Positions 18,143 through 27,811 of a stretch of 64,000 bases of DNA are shown in pieces. The notes under the pieces were generated by a model. The model worked only from the letters and a program-made list of their open reading frames with translations, was not told the origin of the DNA and did not search any database. Source of the stretch: Lachnospiraceae bacterium (GTDB lineage: Bacteria > Bacillota > Clostridia > Lachnospirales > Lachnospiraceae); contig JAQUVX010000006.1 in assembly GCA_028693165.1 (NCBI GenBank), forward strand, positions 62,001 to 126,000, given 5' to 3'. The position numbers and the translations under genes were made by a program. Each line of letters opens with the position of its first letter. Position 1 is the first letter of the stretch.

Positions 18143-20086
18143 TTATTCCTCCGTCTTCTTTTCCTCCGTCTTCACGCCCTGCTGCCGGATCATCGCCTGT
18201 GCGTCCTGCGCAAACAACTCCGCCTCCGGAATCTCACCGATGACATTGCCCGCCAGCCAGTCCATGCGCACGATCTCCTCCGGTGTCAGGGTATGGTCAT
18301 CCGCGCCGATCACCACGTCTCCCTGTGCGTCAATCCGTCCCTCAAAGGGGTGGAACGCACCGCGGCAGATGGATTTCTTCAGGAAACGAATCAGGCGCTG
18401 CGTATCGGGCGGCAGGTTTTGCGTATAGATCACATCGATCACATCTGCCGACATGCCCCACCAATAATTGATCGCCTTTTTTCCCTTCATTTCTCTCGGT
18501 GCCTGTGTGCCGCGGCAAATCAGCTCCACCATGCGCACATAGAATTTTCCCCAGTCACAGATCGGTGTCGCCAGGTTTTCCACTGTCCCGTCGTCCAATT
18601 TGTGGTAAAGTCCGAATTCCCGGGATGCCCGGTTTGGCGTGATCATATCATCCCCGGAAACATAGGAGATGCCTTCCCGCTCCATCTCCTGACGGCAGTT
18701 CGCATCCTTAAGTCCCGACCAGGTCAGATAAACCTGTGCCCGCGGATTGATCATGCGCGCTCCCATGGCGAAGGCATTGATGTTCGCCACCCGGCCATAG
18801 ATCGGGTAATCTGCAATATAGCCCAGCTTGTTGGATTCGCTCATGGACGCCGCCAGGGCTCCCATCAAAAACTTGGACTCATAGATCCGCGCATAGTACG
18901 TGCAGATCGAAGTAAACGACACATTGACCGAACAGTTGAACACCCAGATCTCCGGATGCTCCACCGCCGTCTTGACACTCTGTACGGCCATCTCCGGGGA
19001 GGTGGTAAAGATCACATTGCAGTGCGCGCAAAGCGCCAGGTTGATGGCACTGGCAAGTGTTGCCTCATTGCCGGCATTGGAAAATGCCACCGTGCGCAGC
19101 GTTCCGCCATAGTGCTCCTCCAGATACATGCGCCCCAGCTCATGTCCGTAGACCCAGCTGGAATGCTCCGGGTCCTTGGCGTAAATAAATGCAATCTTTA
19201 ATTGCTCCGCGTCGATTCCGGTACTCGGCATCAGCCAGTTCATCAGCTTCGGAACCGAGGACTCCGGTTTGAGCGGCTGTTCGACCAGCTCGATCTTGCC
19301 GCCCCGTGATTCGAGGAGCAGTTCATCCCAGATCCGGTTCAAATCCGCCCGCATCTGGCTTTCCGTCCGCTGCTTGATCTGCTCGTAGCCAAAGATCTCG
19401 ATATAGAGCAGGAGCGCATCCGAGGCCGTCAGCTGCAGCTCCTCTGTGCGCCGCTCCTCGAATACCCGGCTGAACCGGTCATGTGCCCCCTTAAAGTAAG
19501 AACGCATCTCCTCGTCCCAGACTTCTCCCGGCTTCCTTCCAAGAAGCTCAAGCAGATGGTCGTAGCTGCCCTCTTTGCTGAACCACACGTTGCAGTTGAA
19601 GGACACCTGATAAAAATCCAGGAATTCATAATACAGACGAATGTCATGGTCGTCGCTGCGTCTTGGAATCAGACGGATCACCGAAGCCAAAATGCTGTAA
19701 GACTGCAGATATTTCAGCACGCTGACCCGCTTATTGCCCTCCTGGACGTAGTAGCGGTTCATAAATTCATACACCACGATCGGGTCCTGAATGCCCTCGG
19801 TAATCTGATAATCATAAAGCTGCGCCCACTTGGACGCAAACTCGGTTTTCTCCCCAAGCAGCGGCATGAAGTTGCTGGCAAAAGCCTGCGTCCGCCCCTG
19901 TGTCTTGGTTCCGACAATCCGCTCCAGCGGCAGATCCAAAACGCCAAGACTGACTTCTGAAACGATGTCTGCATTTGCCAGAATATCATCCAACACCGGC
20001 AGATAGGGGTACTCACCCTTCGCCACGGCTGCCTGATACTGCCTGCGTCCAAGGCGCAGTGCCCCAAAGTAGTCATATAATGCCAT
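18143..20086 (-). CDS. Cytoplasmic ParB-like / Bmp (PnrA-like) ligand-binding fusion protein
   Basis: A 647-residue protein with no signal peptide or lipobox. The N-terminal third contains a ParB/sulfiredoxin-like motif, RYYVQEGNKRVSVLKY (about 111-126). From about residue 290 the chain matches the Bmp/PnrA ligand-binding fold (LKIAFIYAKDPEHSSW, then GYIADYPIYGRVANINAFAMG, then GDDMITPN), which in exported proteins binds nucleosides. A solute-binding domain kept in the cytoplasm and joined to a nucleotide-handling domain suggests an intracellular sensor or enzyme. ATG at 20086 has AAGGAG 8 nt upstream. It sits between the SNF2 helicase and a phosphoesterase in one operon. Confidence 0.8.
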   Translation of the reverse strand: MALYDYFGALRLGRRQYQAAVAKGEYPYLPVLDDILANADIVSEVSLGVLDLPLERIVGTKTQGRTQAFASNFMPLLGEKTEFASKWAQLYDYQITEGIQDPIVVYEFMNRYYVQEGNKRVSVLKYLQSYSILASVIRLIPRRSDDHDIRLYYEFLDFYQVSFNCNVWFSKEGSYDHLLELLGRKPGEVWDEEMRSYFKGAHDRFSRVFEERRTEELQLTASDALLLYIEIFGYEQIKQRTESQMRADLNRIWDELLLESRGGKIELVEQPLKPESSVPKLMNWLMPSTGIDAEQLKIAFIYAKDPEHSSWVYGHELGRMYLEEHYGGTLRTVAFSNAGNEATLASAINLALCAHCNVIFTTSPEMAVQSVKTAVEHPEIWVFNCSVNVSFTSICTYYARIYESKFLMGALAASMSESNKLGYIADYPIYGRVANINAFAMGARMINPRAQVYLTWSGLKDANCRQEMEREGISYVSGDDMITPNRASREFGLYHKLDDGTVENLATPICDWGKFYVRMVELICRGTQAPREMKGKKAINYWWGMSADVIDVIYTQNLPPDTQRLIRFLKKSICRGAFHPFEGRIDAQGDVVIGADDHTLTPEEIVRMDWLAGNVIGEIPEAELFAQDAQAMIRQQGVKTEEKKTEE

Positions 20087-20142
20087 GCTGTATTCTCCTT
20101 CCTGCTTCGTTCTTTTTATGGTGACAGTTTTCCCGCTCACTG

Positions 20143-23100
20143 CTACCGCAGAATTTCCAACAGATCCTCCCGCGTCAGACTTCCCAGCGAGACCGTTCCC
20201 TCGGTGATGATCTGCTCCGCAAGGCTCTTCTTCTGTTCCTGCAGTTTGACGATATTTTCTTCAATGGTGTCTTTCATGATCAGCTTAAATACCGACACCT
20301 GCTTTTCCTGTCCGATGCGGTGCGCCCGGTCCGTTGCCTGATTCTGCGCCGCCACATTCCACCACGGGTCATAATGAATGACGATATCCGCCGCCGTCAG
20401 ATTCAGTCCCGTACCGCCCGCCTTCAGCGAGATCAGAAATACCGGCACCTCGTCCGACTGAAACGCGCCCACCATCTGAATCCGCTCTTCCTTGGAGGTG
20501 GACCCGGTCAGCATGTGATATGCGATTCCTTCTTTCTTAAGCCGTTTCCCGATCAGCTCCAGCATGGATGCAAACTGAGAAAACAGCAGGATCTTATGTC
20601 CGCCCTCGATGCCTCCGGCAATCAGCTCCACGCAGGTGTCCAGCTTGGCCGATCCCCCCTTGTAGCTTCCAAAGCACAGAGTCGGGTCACAGCACAGCTG
20701 CCGCAGCCGGGTCAGCTGTGCCAGAATCTGCATCTTGTCGCTGCCCACGGCCGCTCCGGACATGGATTTGAGCTGCTCCTTGAGCTGTAGGGCATGCGCC
20801 GTGTAAAGCTCCTTCTGCTCCGCCTCCGCCCTCGAATAAACCACCGTTTCCAGCTTATCCGGAAGCTCTTTTAACACATCCTGTTTCAGTCTGCGCAGCA
20901 CGAACGGGCCGCTCATGCGGTGCAGCAGCTTGAGTGCTTTCACCTCGCCCTCCCGCACAATCGGCAGCTCAAAGTCCTTCTTAAACCGGGAGTAGGTAAA
21001 CAGAAATCCCGGCATCAGATAGTCAAAAATACTCCACAGTTCGCTGAGCCGGTTCTCGATCGGGGTACCCGTGAGGGCATACCGGGTTCTGGCCTGAATC
21101 AGCTTTACCGCCTTCGCACTCTGCGTCCCCGGATTCTTGATATACTGCGCCTCATCGATGATCTGGAACCGGAACTCCCTGTCCTGATAAAACTGGATAT
21201 CCCGCTTCAAAAGATCGTAGGACGTGATCAGCACCTGACTGCGCTCCTGCGCCGCCAGGATCGCTTCCCGCTCCGCCGCCGTTCCCACTACCGTCGTGAC
21301 CGTCAGCTCCGGCGCGAACGTGTGAAGCTCATTCTCCCAGTTGTAAACCAGAGAAGCCGGGCACACGATCAGAGAACCGCTCTCCGGTGCCCGCTTCGCC
21401 TCATCCAGCAAAACCGCAATCACCTGAATCGTTTTCCCAAGCCCCATATCATCGGCCAGAATGCCGCCAAAGCCATACGCATCCAGCGTCTTCAGCCAGC
21501 GAAAGCCTGCCTTCTGATATCCGCGCAGAATCGACAGCAACGAGGACGGGATCTCATAGTCGCTGTCCTCCACCGATTTCATACCGCGCACCACTGCCTT
21601 GAACAGATGATCCCGGTAGAACGTGATTCCATTTCCTTCCTTGAGCACACTGTCCAGATAGAGCGCCCGATAGGCCGGAATCCGAATGCTGTCCTCCGAC
21701 AGCTTTGCCTTGCTGATCGCCAGCCCGTCCACCAGCTTCGCCACCGTGACCAGACCACTCTCATCCAGACGCAGGAACTCTCCGCTCTTCAAGCGATAAT
21801 ACGGCTTCTTCGGATCGTACTCGGTCAAAATCTTCTGCAGCGCAGACGGTTCCATCCCCTCCACATCCACGGTAAGTTCTAACCAACTGCTCTCGCTGCG
21901 CACGCCGACCGAAACCCGCGCCGGAGGCAGAATCCGGATGGCTTTGGCTGCATCCGACATATAGACGGCACCAAGCTCCATAAACTCCGCCATCCCCTCG
22001 CTCAGCAGGCGGTACAGCGCATCGTCATCATCCCGGATGACCAGATACTCCGAGGTCTCATCCCGATATTTGAAATACCGGGTAATGAGCTGGCTGATGC
22101 GGAATTCTCCCGGCACATCCCGACAGATCGTCCGCGGCACCTTCTCGTCCTCCATCGGCTGAAAGGAATATTCCCCATAGGAAAGCTCCGGGCGCATGGT
22201 CAGCTCCCCCGGTCTGCTACTGTCAAAGGTGAAGGTCGCCTTCAACTCCTGCGGCCGGTATGCCTCCAGATTGACTTCGTTTGCATCCAGGTCACAGTAG
22301 GGGAGAATCTTCTTTAATACCCGCTCATAAAACAGCGGTATATCCCGCTCCTGCACCTCCAGCGTATGACTTTTCTTATCCCGCAGTGTCTCCTCAAGAA
22401 AGACATTCAGGCACATGCTGTCTGCCTGATCCAGGCATACCAGCCGCTCCCGATCTCCCACATACCAGTGCTCCTCCCCGGAGAATCCGTAAAGCCCCGA
22501 ATCCAGTGCCACCCGAATCCCGTCCTTCCCCGCTTTGGTGATCGTGACAGACAGGCGCAGCGGTTCCCGCTTTACCGTGACCAGATGCCGCGTTCCCGCA
22601 TTATCCTCCAGTTCGAGTTCCCGCCCTTCCATCAGACGGAAGAAACGATCCCGGTTCGCACGGCTTAGGTTCAGCTCCCGCAGGCCCTGTACCGTCACGT
22701 AGGAGCTGCGCCGAAACTGCTCATAGTGCTCCTGGTATACATTGACCAACTCTACCAAAAGCGCGCACAGCGGGCGGTCCTCCTCCACAAAGGCCGCAAC
22801 ACTGTGATGGAAATTGAGCTGTTTTCCATAGGAAACCATCGCGCCGCTCTCGATCGCCTGTACGAATGCAGTCAGATCCTTCAGCACATACAGCCGATCC
22901 CGGCCCACCCGAAATTCCAGACGAATTTCTCCCCGCTGCAGCATCAGACGCGGCACCAGGCGCACCTTCGTCTCCTCGCCCTCCTGGATGATCTGCGCCA
23001 CCTCCCGGTTGGTATACTCCCGGATCATGGTGCGGATCTCCTGCGACGTGGACACGCTTTTTCCGCCGCCGCTCGCCTGCTGCTCCTTCCAGGCCGCAAA

Positions 23101-23289
23101 CACAGCGTTTGCATGCCTGCACATCCCCTTGTAGGAACTTCCGTTTATACAAGAACAAGAGTAGTCATAAACCTGACTACCCTTGATATATAGACTCACC
23201 TTATACTCTGCCTCATCCTCGGCTACGGTCGCACGGATTCCCAGCTCGCCTTTCCAAAACGTACTGACTTTCCAATCCGTAATCTTCAT
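20143..23289 (-). CDS. SNF2-family helicase with SWIM zinc finger
   Basis: A 1,048-residue protein. A SWIM finger is at the start (C45, C47, C57, H59; CxCx9CxH). A long middle region of bacterial SNF2-associated type follows, then the helicase core: DDMGLGKTIQ (motif I), DEAQYIKN (motif II), LTGTPIENRL (III), and in the second lobe ISLKAGGTGLNL (V) and DRAHRIGQ (VI). It is probably a DNA translocase acting in recombination or repair, since bacteria lack nucleosomes. It lies 29 bp after argS and 56 bp before the ParB/Bmp gene. Confidence 0.93.
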   Translation of the reverse strand: MKITDWKVSTFWKGELGIRATVAEDEAEYKVSLYIKGSQVYDYSCSCINGSSYKGMCRHANAVFAAWKEQQASGGGKSVSTSQEIRTMIREYTNREVAQIIQEGEETKVRLVPRLMLQRGEIRLEFRVGRDRLYVLKDLTAFVQAIESGAMVSYGKQLNFHHSVAAFVEEDRPLCALLVELVNVYQEHYEQFRRSSYVTVQGLRELNLSRANRDRFFRLMEGRELELEDNAGTRHLVTVKREPLRLSVTITKAGKDGIRVALDSGLYGFSGEEHWYVGDRERLVCLDQADSMCLNVFLEETLRDKKSHTLEVQERDIPLFYERVLKKILPYCDLDANEVNLEAYRPQELKATFTFDSSRPGELTMRPELSYGEYSFQPMEDEKVPRTICRDVPGEFRISQLITRYFKYRDETSEYLVIRDDDDALYRLLSEGMAEFMELGAVYMSDAAKAIRILPPARVSVGVRSESSWLELTVDVEGMEPSALQKILTEYDPKKPYYRLKSGEFLRLDESGLVTVAKLVDGLAISKAKLSEDSIRIPAYRALYLDSVLKEGNGITFYRDHLFKAVVRGMKSVEDSDYEIPSSLLSILRGYQKAGFRWLKTLDAYGFGGILADDMGLGKTIQVIAVLLDEAKRAPESGSLIVCPASLVYNWENELHTFAPELTVTTVVGTAAEREAILAAQERSQVLITSYDLLKRDIQFYQDREFRFQIIDEAQYIKNPGTQSAKAVKLIQARTRYALTGTPIENRLSELWSIFDYLMPGFLFTYSRFKKDFELPIVREGEVKALKLLHRMSGPFVLRRLKQDVLKELPDKLETVVYSRAEAEQKELYTAHALQLKEQLKSMSGAAVGSDKMQILAQLTRLRQLCCDPTLCFGSYKGGSAKLDTCVELIAGGIEGGHKILLFSQFASMLELIGKRLKKEGIAYHMLTGSTSKEERIQMVGAFQSDEVPVFLISLKAGGTGLNLTAADIVIHYDPWWNVAAQNQATDRAHRIGQEKQVSVFKLIMKDTIEENIVKLQEQKKSLAEQIITEGTVSLGSLTREDLLEILR

Positions 23290-23318
23290 AACATGCCTCC
23301 ATTAAAAGCAAACAATCC

Positions 23319-25088
23319 TTACATGCGCTCCGGTGCCTCAAAGCCCAGCACCTGAATGCAGGACGCAAGCACATCCTTTACCAGCGTGATCAGCGAAATC
23401 CAGCTTGCCTGACGCGCCTGATCCTCCTCCGCGATGATCCGGGTGTCGTGATAAAAGCTGTTGAATGCATTGGACAGATCATAAATATACTGACAGATCT
23501 TGTGGGGAGCCGTCTCCGCAAAGCTGGACTCCATCACATCGTTGTACTTGGACAGCTCCAGCATCAGCGCCTTTTCCGCATCACTCACCGCCGGCAGGAT
23601 CACCGGTGTCCCCGTATACTTCGCATCGAGCTGCTCGTATTTTGCGAGAATCGATTTGATCCGCACGATCGTATACAGAATGTATGGGCCGGTATTTCCT
23701 TCAAAGGAGATAAAGCGGTCGATGTCGAAGACGTAATCCTTCGCCGCCTGGTTGGACAAATCGCCGTATTTCAGTGCTGCCAGACCTACGGTCTTCGCCG
23801 TCTCCTTCGCCTCTTCCTCGGATACGGTGCGGTTCTCCATGATACGCGCATAAACCGCCTCATCGATATCCGCAATCAGATGCTCCAGACGCATCACGCC
23901 GCCGTCCCTTGTCTTGAACGGCTTGCCGTCCTTGCCGTTCATGGTGCCGAAACCGATGTGGATCATCGGCGTCGCTTCCTTCACATAGCCGGCCTTCTTC
24001 GCCACGCGGAATACCTGCTTGAAATGAAGCTCCTGACGCTTGTCCGTGATATAGATATACTTCACCGGAGAGAAATCCTTCTCCCGCTCGATAATCGTTC
24101 CGAGATCCGAGGTCGCATACAGTGCCGCACCGTCAGACTTGCGGACGATACAGGGCGGCAGCTCCTTGGAATCCGTCGGCTCCGTCACATCCACGACCAG
24201 GGCACCCTGACTCTCATAAGCCAATCCCTTGTCCTGGAGATCCTGAATCAGCCACGGAATATATTTTTCCGCGTCGCTCTCGCCCTTCCACAGTTCGAAG
24301 TGCACGTCCAAATTGTCATAATTCTTCTTTAAATCCGCCAGAGAAACCTTCATGATATGGCTCCAGATGGCCGCGTACGGTGCGTAGCCCTTCTGCAGCC
24401 GGAAGGTCGCTGTCTGCGCCCGCTCCTTGAAGGCCTCATCCTCCTTGGATTTGCCGCTGGCCGTCGGGTAAATATCCTCCAGCTCACCGATGGTAAACGG
24501 CGGCTCCTCCGGGTATGCGCCGGTATAGCTCTCATCAAAATAAACCAGCTCCGGCTTGCGGTCTCTCAGCTCTTCGATGATCAGTCCCATCTGCAAACCC
24601 CAGTCTCCCAGATGCACATCGCCGATCATGTTGTAGCCCAAAAATGCCCCCATGCGCTTGATGCTCTCGCCGATGACAGCCGAGCGCAGATGTCCCACGT
24701 GCAGCGGCTTCGCCACGTTCGCTCCGCCGTAATCCACGATGATCGTCTCGCCGTGTCCGCTCTCTTCCAGGCCGAGCTTCTCTTCCTTCTGCATGCCGTT
24801 CATATAATCCGCCAGATACTGCGGATTCAGCCGGATATTGATAAATCCGGGCATCACGGCATTGATCTCGGAAAACATCACATCTCCCGTCAACTTTTCC
24901 AGTGCCTCATTTGCAATATCAATTGGTTTCTTCTTATATGCCTTTGCCGCCGCCATCGCGCCGTTGCACTGATATTCACACAGATCCGGCCGGTTGGACA
25001 ATACAACCTTCGCGTAGGATTTGTCGTACCCGCACTCTGCAAATGCAGCTTCCATCTTCGCTGCAATCAATTCAAGAATTTTCTTCAC
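23319..25088 (-). CDS. argS: Arginyl-tRNA synthetase
   Basis: ArgRS (589 aa) charges tRNA-Arg. Visible parts: an N-terminal tRNA D-loop-binding domain, the class I HIGH motif as KPLHVGHLRSAVIG (near 133), the KMSKS-loop region KTRDGGVMRLEHLI, and a C-terminal anticodon-binding helical domain ending FEAPERM. The length is typical. It is the first gene of a four-gene operon (argS, SNF2, ParB/Bmp fusion, phosphoesterase). No T-box is visible in its leader. Confidence 0.97.
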   Translation of the reverse strand: MKKILELIAAKMEAAFAECGYDKSYAKVVLSNRPDLCEYQCNGAMAAAKAYKKKPIDIANEALEKLTGDVMFSEINAVMPGFINIRLNPQYLADYMNGMQKEEKLGLEESGHGETIIVDYGGANVAKPLHVGHLRSAVIGESIKRMGAFLGYNMIGDVHLGDWGLQMGLIIEELRDRKPELVYFDESYTGAYPEEPPFTIGELEDIYPTASGKSKEDEAFKERAQTATFRLQKGYAPYAAIWSHIMKVSLADLKKNYDNLDVHFELWKGESDAEKYIPWLIQDLQDKGLAYESQGALVVDVTEPTDSKELPPCIVRKSDGAALYATSDLGTIIEREKDFSPVKYIYITDKRQELHFKQVFRVAKKAGYVKEATPMIHIGFGTMNGKDGKPFKTRDGGVMRLEHLIADIDEAVYARIMENRTVSEEEAKETAKTVGLAALKYGDLSNQAAKDYVFDIDRFISFEGNTGPYILYTIVRIKSILAKYEQLDAKYTGTPVILPAVSDAEKALMLELSKYNDVMESSFAETAPHKICQYIYDLSNAFNSFYHDTRIIAEEDQARQASWISLITLVKDVLASCIQVLGFEAPERM

Positions 25089-25144
25089 GTTCCCGGTCTC
25101 CTTCTTCTATCGAACCTTGTCACAGTTCTTCTGACTAAACATTA

Positions 25145-25173
25145 ATTATACTGGATTTCTTCTTAAAATGCAA
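25145..25173 (-). promoter_or_regulatory. Promoter of the argS operon
   Basis: On the minus strand TTGCAT (25168-25173), 17 bp, TATAAT (25145-25150), about 55 bp upstream of the argS start. Confidence 0.8.
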
Positions 25174-25194
25174 CTGTACAGAGAAATCCGACAA

Positions 25195-25230
25195 AAAAAG
25201 AAACCACCCGCAATCCAGCAGACAGTTTCT
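25195..25230 (-). terminator. Probable terminator after efp
   Basis: On the minus strand AGAAAC ... GTTTCT with a partly paired interior, then TTTTTTTG. The stem is short, so confidence is moderate. Confidence 0.55.
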
Positions 25231-25254
25231 CTGTGATAATCTTATTCGGTTAAA

Positions 25255-25812
25255 TTATGCTCTTGACAGATACTCACCGGTACGGGTATCGATCTTGATC
25301 TTGTCTCCGGTGTTGACGAACAGCGGAACGTATACGGTAGCTCCGGTCTCAACGGTAGCCGGCTTGGTAGCGCCCTGTGCGGTATCGCCCTTGAAGCCCG
25401 GCTCGGTGTCGGTGATCTCCAGCTCAACAAACAGCGGCGGCTCAACTGAGAATACCTTTCCGTTGTATGAGCAAACCTTGCATACCTCGTTCTCTTTTGC
25501 GAACTTCAGTGCATCGCCGATGACATCTGCTGCCAGCGCCATCTGCTCGTAGTTGTCCATGTTCATGAAGTTGAACAGATCGCCGTCTGCATACAGATAC
25601 TGCATATCAACACGGTCAATTCTTGCTGCCGGGAATTTCTCGGTCGGACGGAATGTTTTCTCTATTACGGAACCGGTCATAACATTCTTAATTTTCGTTC
25701 TTACAAAAGCGGCGCCTTTTCCTGGCTTTACGTGCTGAAACTCAATAATCTGATATACTGCACCATCGATATCCAGGGTAATGCCGTTTCTAAAATCACC
25801 TGCTGAAATCAT
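25255..25812 (-). CDS. efp: Translation elongation factor P
   Basis: EF-P (185 aa) relieves ribosome stalling at polyproline by binding the E site. It has three beta-barrel domains. The conserved loop reads [11 protein letters not shown] with the tip lysine (K32), which in many bacteria is modified; no modifying enzyme is recognisable in this window. AAGGAGG precedes the ATG at 25812. It has its own promoter downstream of the aro genes. Confidence 0.97.
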   Translation of the reverse strand: MISAGDFRNGITLDIDGAVYQIIEFQHVKPGKGAAFVRTKIKNVMTGSVIEKTFRPTEKFPAARIDRVDMQYLYADGDLFNFMNMDNYEQMALAADVIGDALKFAKENEVCKVCSYNGKVFSVEPPLFVELEITDTEPGFKGDTAQGATKPATVETGATVYVPLFVNTGDKIKIDTRTGEYLSRA

Positions 25813-25856
25813 GTGATATTCCTCCTTAAATTGCGTACTCGCGCTTAATCTTCTAT

Positions 25857-25885
25857 ATTCTATACTAAAAAATACGTTTTTTCAA
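25857..25885 (-). promoter_or_regulatory. Promoter of efp
   Basis: On the minus strand TTGAAA (25880-25885), 17 bp, TAGAAT (25857-25862). Confidence 0.65.
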
Positions 25886-25947
25886 CTATTTTTTTCAGCT
25901 TATACCTGTTTTGTGGCTGTTTTATGGCTATTTTGCGTTACTTGGCA

Positions 25948-26385
25948 TCACTTTGCATCACTTTGCGTGAGATAATCCATCGCGAGCGCATAACCTCTCA
26001 GTCCAAGTCCCACCACCTGACCGGTGCAGACCGGAGCCGTCACGGAAACATGACGAAACTCTTCCCGCTTGTGGACGTTGGAAATATGCACCTCGATGAT
26101 CGGCACCTCGATCGATGCCAGCGCATCCCGCAGCGCAATACTGTAGTGGGTAAATGCCCCCGGATTGATGACAATCCCCTCGACGCCGCTGTGGTAAGCC
26201 TCCTGAAGCTTGTCGATCAAACCGCCCTCGTAATTGCTCTGAAACACTTCCAGCTCATGTCCCTCTGCTGCCGCCTTTTCCTCCAGCATGGATACCAGAT
26301 CTGCATAATCCTGCGTTCCGTAAATTCCTTTTTCCCGAATCCCCAGGAAATTTAAGTTCGGCCCATTCATAACCAGCAGTTTCAT
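25948..26385 (-). CDS. aroQ: 3-dehydroquinate dehydratase, type II
   Basis: A 145-residue type II dehydroquinase, third step of the shikimate pathway. Motifs: MNGPNLNFLGIREKGIYG with the active-site loop Arg and Tyr, INPGAFTHYSIALRDAL with substrate-binding Asn and His-Tyr, and EVHISNVHKREEFRH with the catalytic base His. It starts 1 bp after the aroK stop, so it is co-transcribed with aroE and aroK. Confidence 0.96.
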   Translation of the reverse strand: MKLLVMNGPNLNFLGIREKGIYGTQDYADLVSMLEEKAAAEGHELEVFQSNYEGGLIDKLQEAYHSGVEGIVINPGAFTHYSIALRDALASIEVPIIEVHISNVHKREEFRHVSVTAPVCTGQVVGLGLRGYALAMDYLTQSDAK

Positions 26386-26386
26386 C

Positions 26387-26917
26387 CTATTCTCCTCCTA
26401 TGGTTTCCTCTTCCAGTCTCTGCGTCAGCTCCCGGACAATCTCCGAAACTTCCTTTCCGTCCACATCCACAACCACTCCGGCCGCCTCTGCATAGATCGG
26501 ATTCCGGTATGTCAGCAGCGCCTCCACCTTCTGTTCCACGTCCGGTCCCTGCAAGAGCGGCCGCGTCGTGTCGCCCTGTAAGCGTTCCAGAACCGTCTTC
26601 TTCTGAACCCGCAGAAATACCACCGTTCCCAGCTGCTTTAACATCACACGGTTCTCTTCCCGCAGCGGTAGTCCGCCGCCCACGGAGATTACCGCAAGCT
26701 TCCGATCCGCCAGAAGCTGTTCCAGAACCGCCGTCTCGGTCTGCCGAAACACCGCTTCTCCCTGTCTGGCAAAAATCTCGGAGATCGCCATCCCTGCCCG
26801 CTCCTCAATCAGCTGATCCGTGTCCAGAAGGGGCAGGCCAAACGCTCTGGCACAGGCCTGTCCCACACTGGTCTTTCCCGCCCCCATAAATCCAATCAAA
26901 ATCAGCTTCTGCTTCAT
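26387..26917 (-). CDS. aroK: Shikimate kinase
   Basis: A 176-residue kinase phosphorylating shikimate at O3. Walker A GFMGAGKTS is at residues 8-16, the shikimate-binding Asp-Arg pair in LDTDQLIEERAG and the GGGLPLREENR region are present, and a lid Arg occurs in GDTTRPLL. ATG at 26917 overlaps the aroE stop by 4 nt (ATGA), indicating translational coupling. Confidence 0.95.
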   Translation of the reverse strand: MKQKLILIGFMGAGKTSVGQACARAFGLPLLDTDQLIEERAGMAISEIFARQGEAVFRQTETAVLEQLLADRKLAVISVGGGLPLREENRVMLKQLGTVVFLRVQKKTVLERLQGDTTRPLLQGPDVEQKVEALLTYRNPIYAEAAGVVVDVDGKEVSEIVRELTQRLEEETIGGE

Positions 26918-27792
26918 CCGGCTTTTCCTCCCAGACAACGCTTGAGAAGCTCCCTGGCCTCCGCAATCAGCGACGGTGAGATCACCACCTCCGGATTCCA
27001 CAGCTCATAGGCCACGATCCCCTGATAGAGCAGCATATCCAGGCCGTTGCAGACCACCGCGCCCGCCGCACGGGCACGCTTCATAAACTGTGTCTCCATC
27101 GGCGTGTAGACCACATCAAACGCATGACTTAATTTCTGATAAAATGCCGCGTCCTCGATCGGTGCCGCATCCATATTCGGAAACATCCCCACGCTGGTCG
27201 TCTGCACCGCCAGGCAGCCCGTTTCTCCAATCTGATCCCATGCATGAAGCGGCAGCGCAGTCAAAAGCTCCTGCTGCATATGACGGTTGATTTCCTCCGC
27301 CAGCTGCTGTGCCTTCTCCACACTGCGGTTCAGCACATAGACCTTCCGCGCGCCCTCCCGCGCCAGCACGTAAGCCGCCGCCTTGGCCGCACCGCCTGCA
27401 CCGATCAGAATGCAGACCTGTTCGCGAATCTGCATCCCGGCGCCCTGCATGGCACGCCACAATCCCTCCGCATCGGTATTGTATCCCCTGTATCCGGATT
27501 CCGTCCGCACCAGCGTATTGACCGCGCCGATCGCCCTGGCATCCTCGTCGATCTCTGCCAGATATTCCATGACTGCCTGCTTGTGCGGCACCGTCACATT
27601 CAGACCGCCGATATTCAGCGCATACGCACCGCGCACCGCGTCACCCACGCATCCTTCCTCCACGCGAAACGGCACATAGGTCATGTCCACCTGCGTCCGC
27701 TCACTGTATAAATTGTGCATCATCGGAGACAGGGAATGTTCCACCGGGCAGCCGATCACGCCGTATACTTTTGTCGTTCCTCTCGTTTTCAT
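26914..27792 (-). CDS. aroE: Shikimate dehydrogenase
   Basis: A 292-residue NADP-dependent enzyme reducing 3-dehydroshikimate. The N-terminal domain has VIGCPVEHSLSPMMHN (substrate binding), VTVPHKQAV with the catalytic Lys, and YNTDAEG with the catalytic Asp. The Rossmann motif GAGGAAKAAAYVL and the NRSVEKA nucleotide loop follow. It opens the aroE-aroK-aroQ cluster, 19 bp behind yqeG. Confidence 0.96.
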   Translation of the reverse strand: MKTRGTTKVYGVIGCPVEHSLSPMMHNLYSERTQVDMTYVPFRVEEGCVGDAVRGAYALNIGGLNVTVPHKQAVMEYLAEIDEDARAIGAVNTLVRTESGYRGYNTDAEGLWRAMQGAGMQIREQVCILIGAGGAAKAAAYVLAREGARKVYVLNRSVEKAQQLAEEINRHMQQELLTALPLHAWDQIGETGCLAVQTTSVGMFPNMDAAPIEDAAFYQKLSHAFDVVYTPMETQFMKRARAAGAVVCNGLDMLLYQGIVAYELWNPEVVISPSLIAEARELLKRCLGGKAG

Positions 27793-27811
27793 CGTTCTGT
27801 TCCTCTGCTGC

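Noticed and set aside
25089-25254. T-box leader for argS
   Set aside because: The leader is only about 50 nt from the promoter to the start codon and has no T-box motifs.
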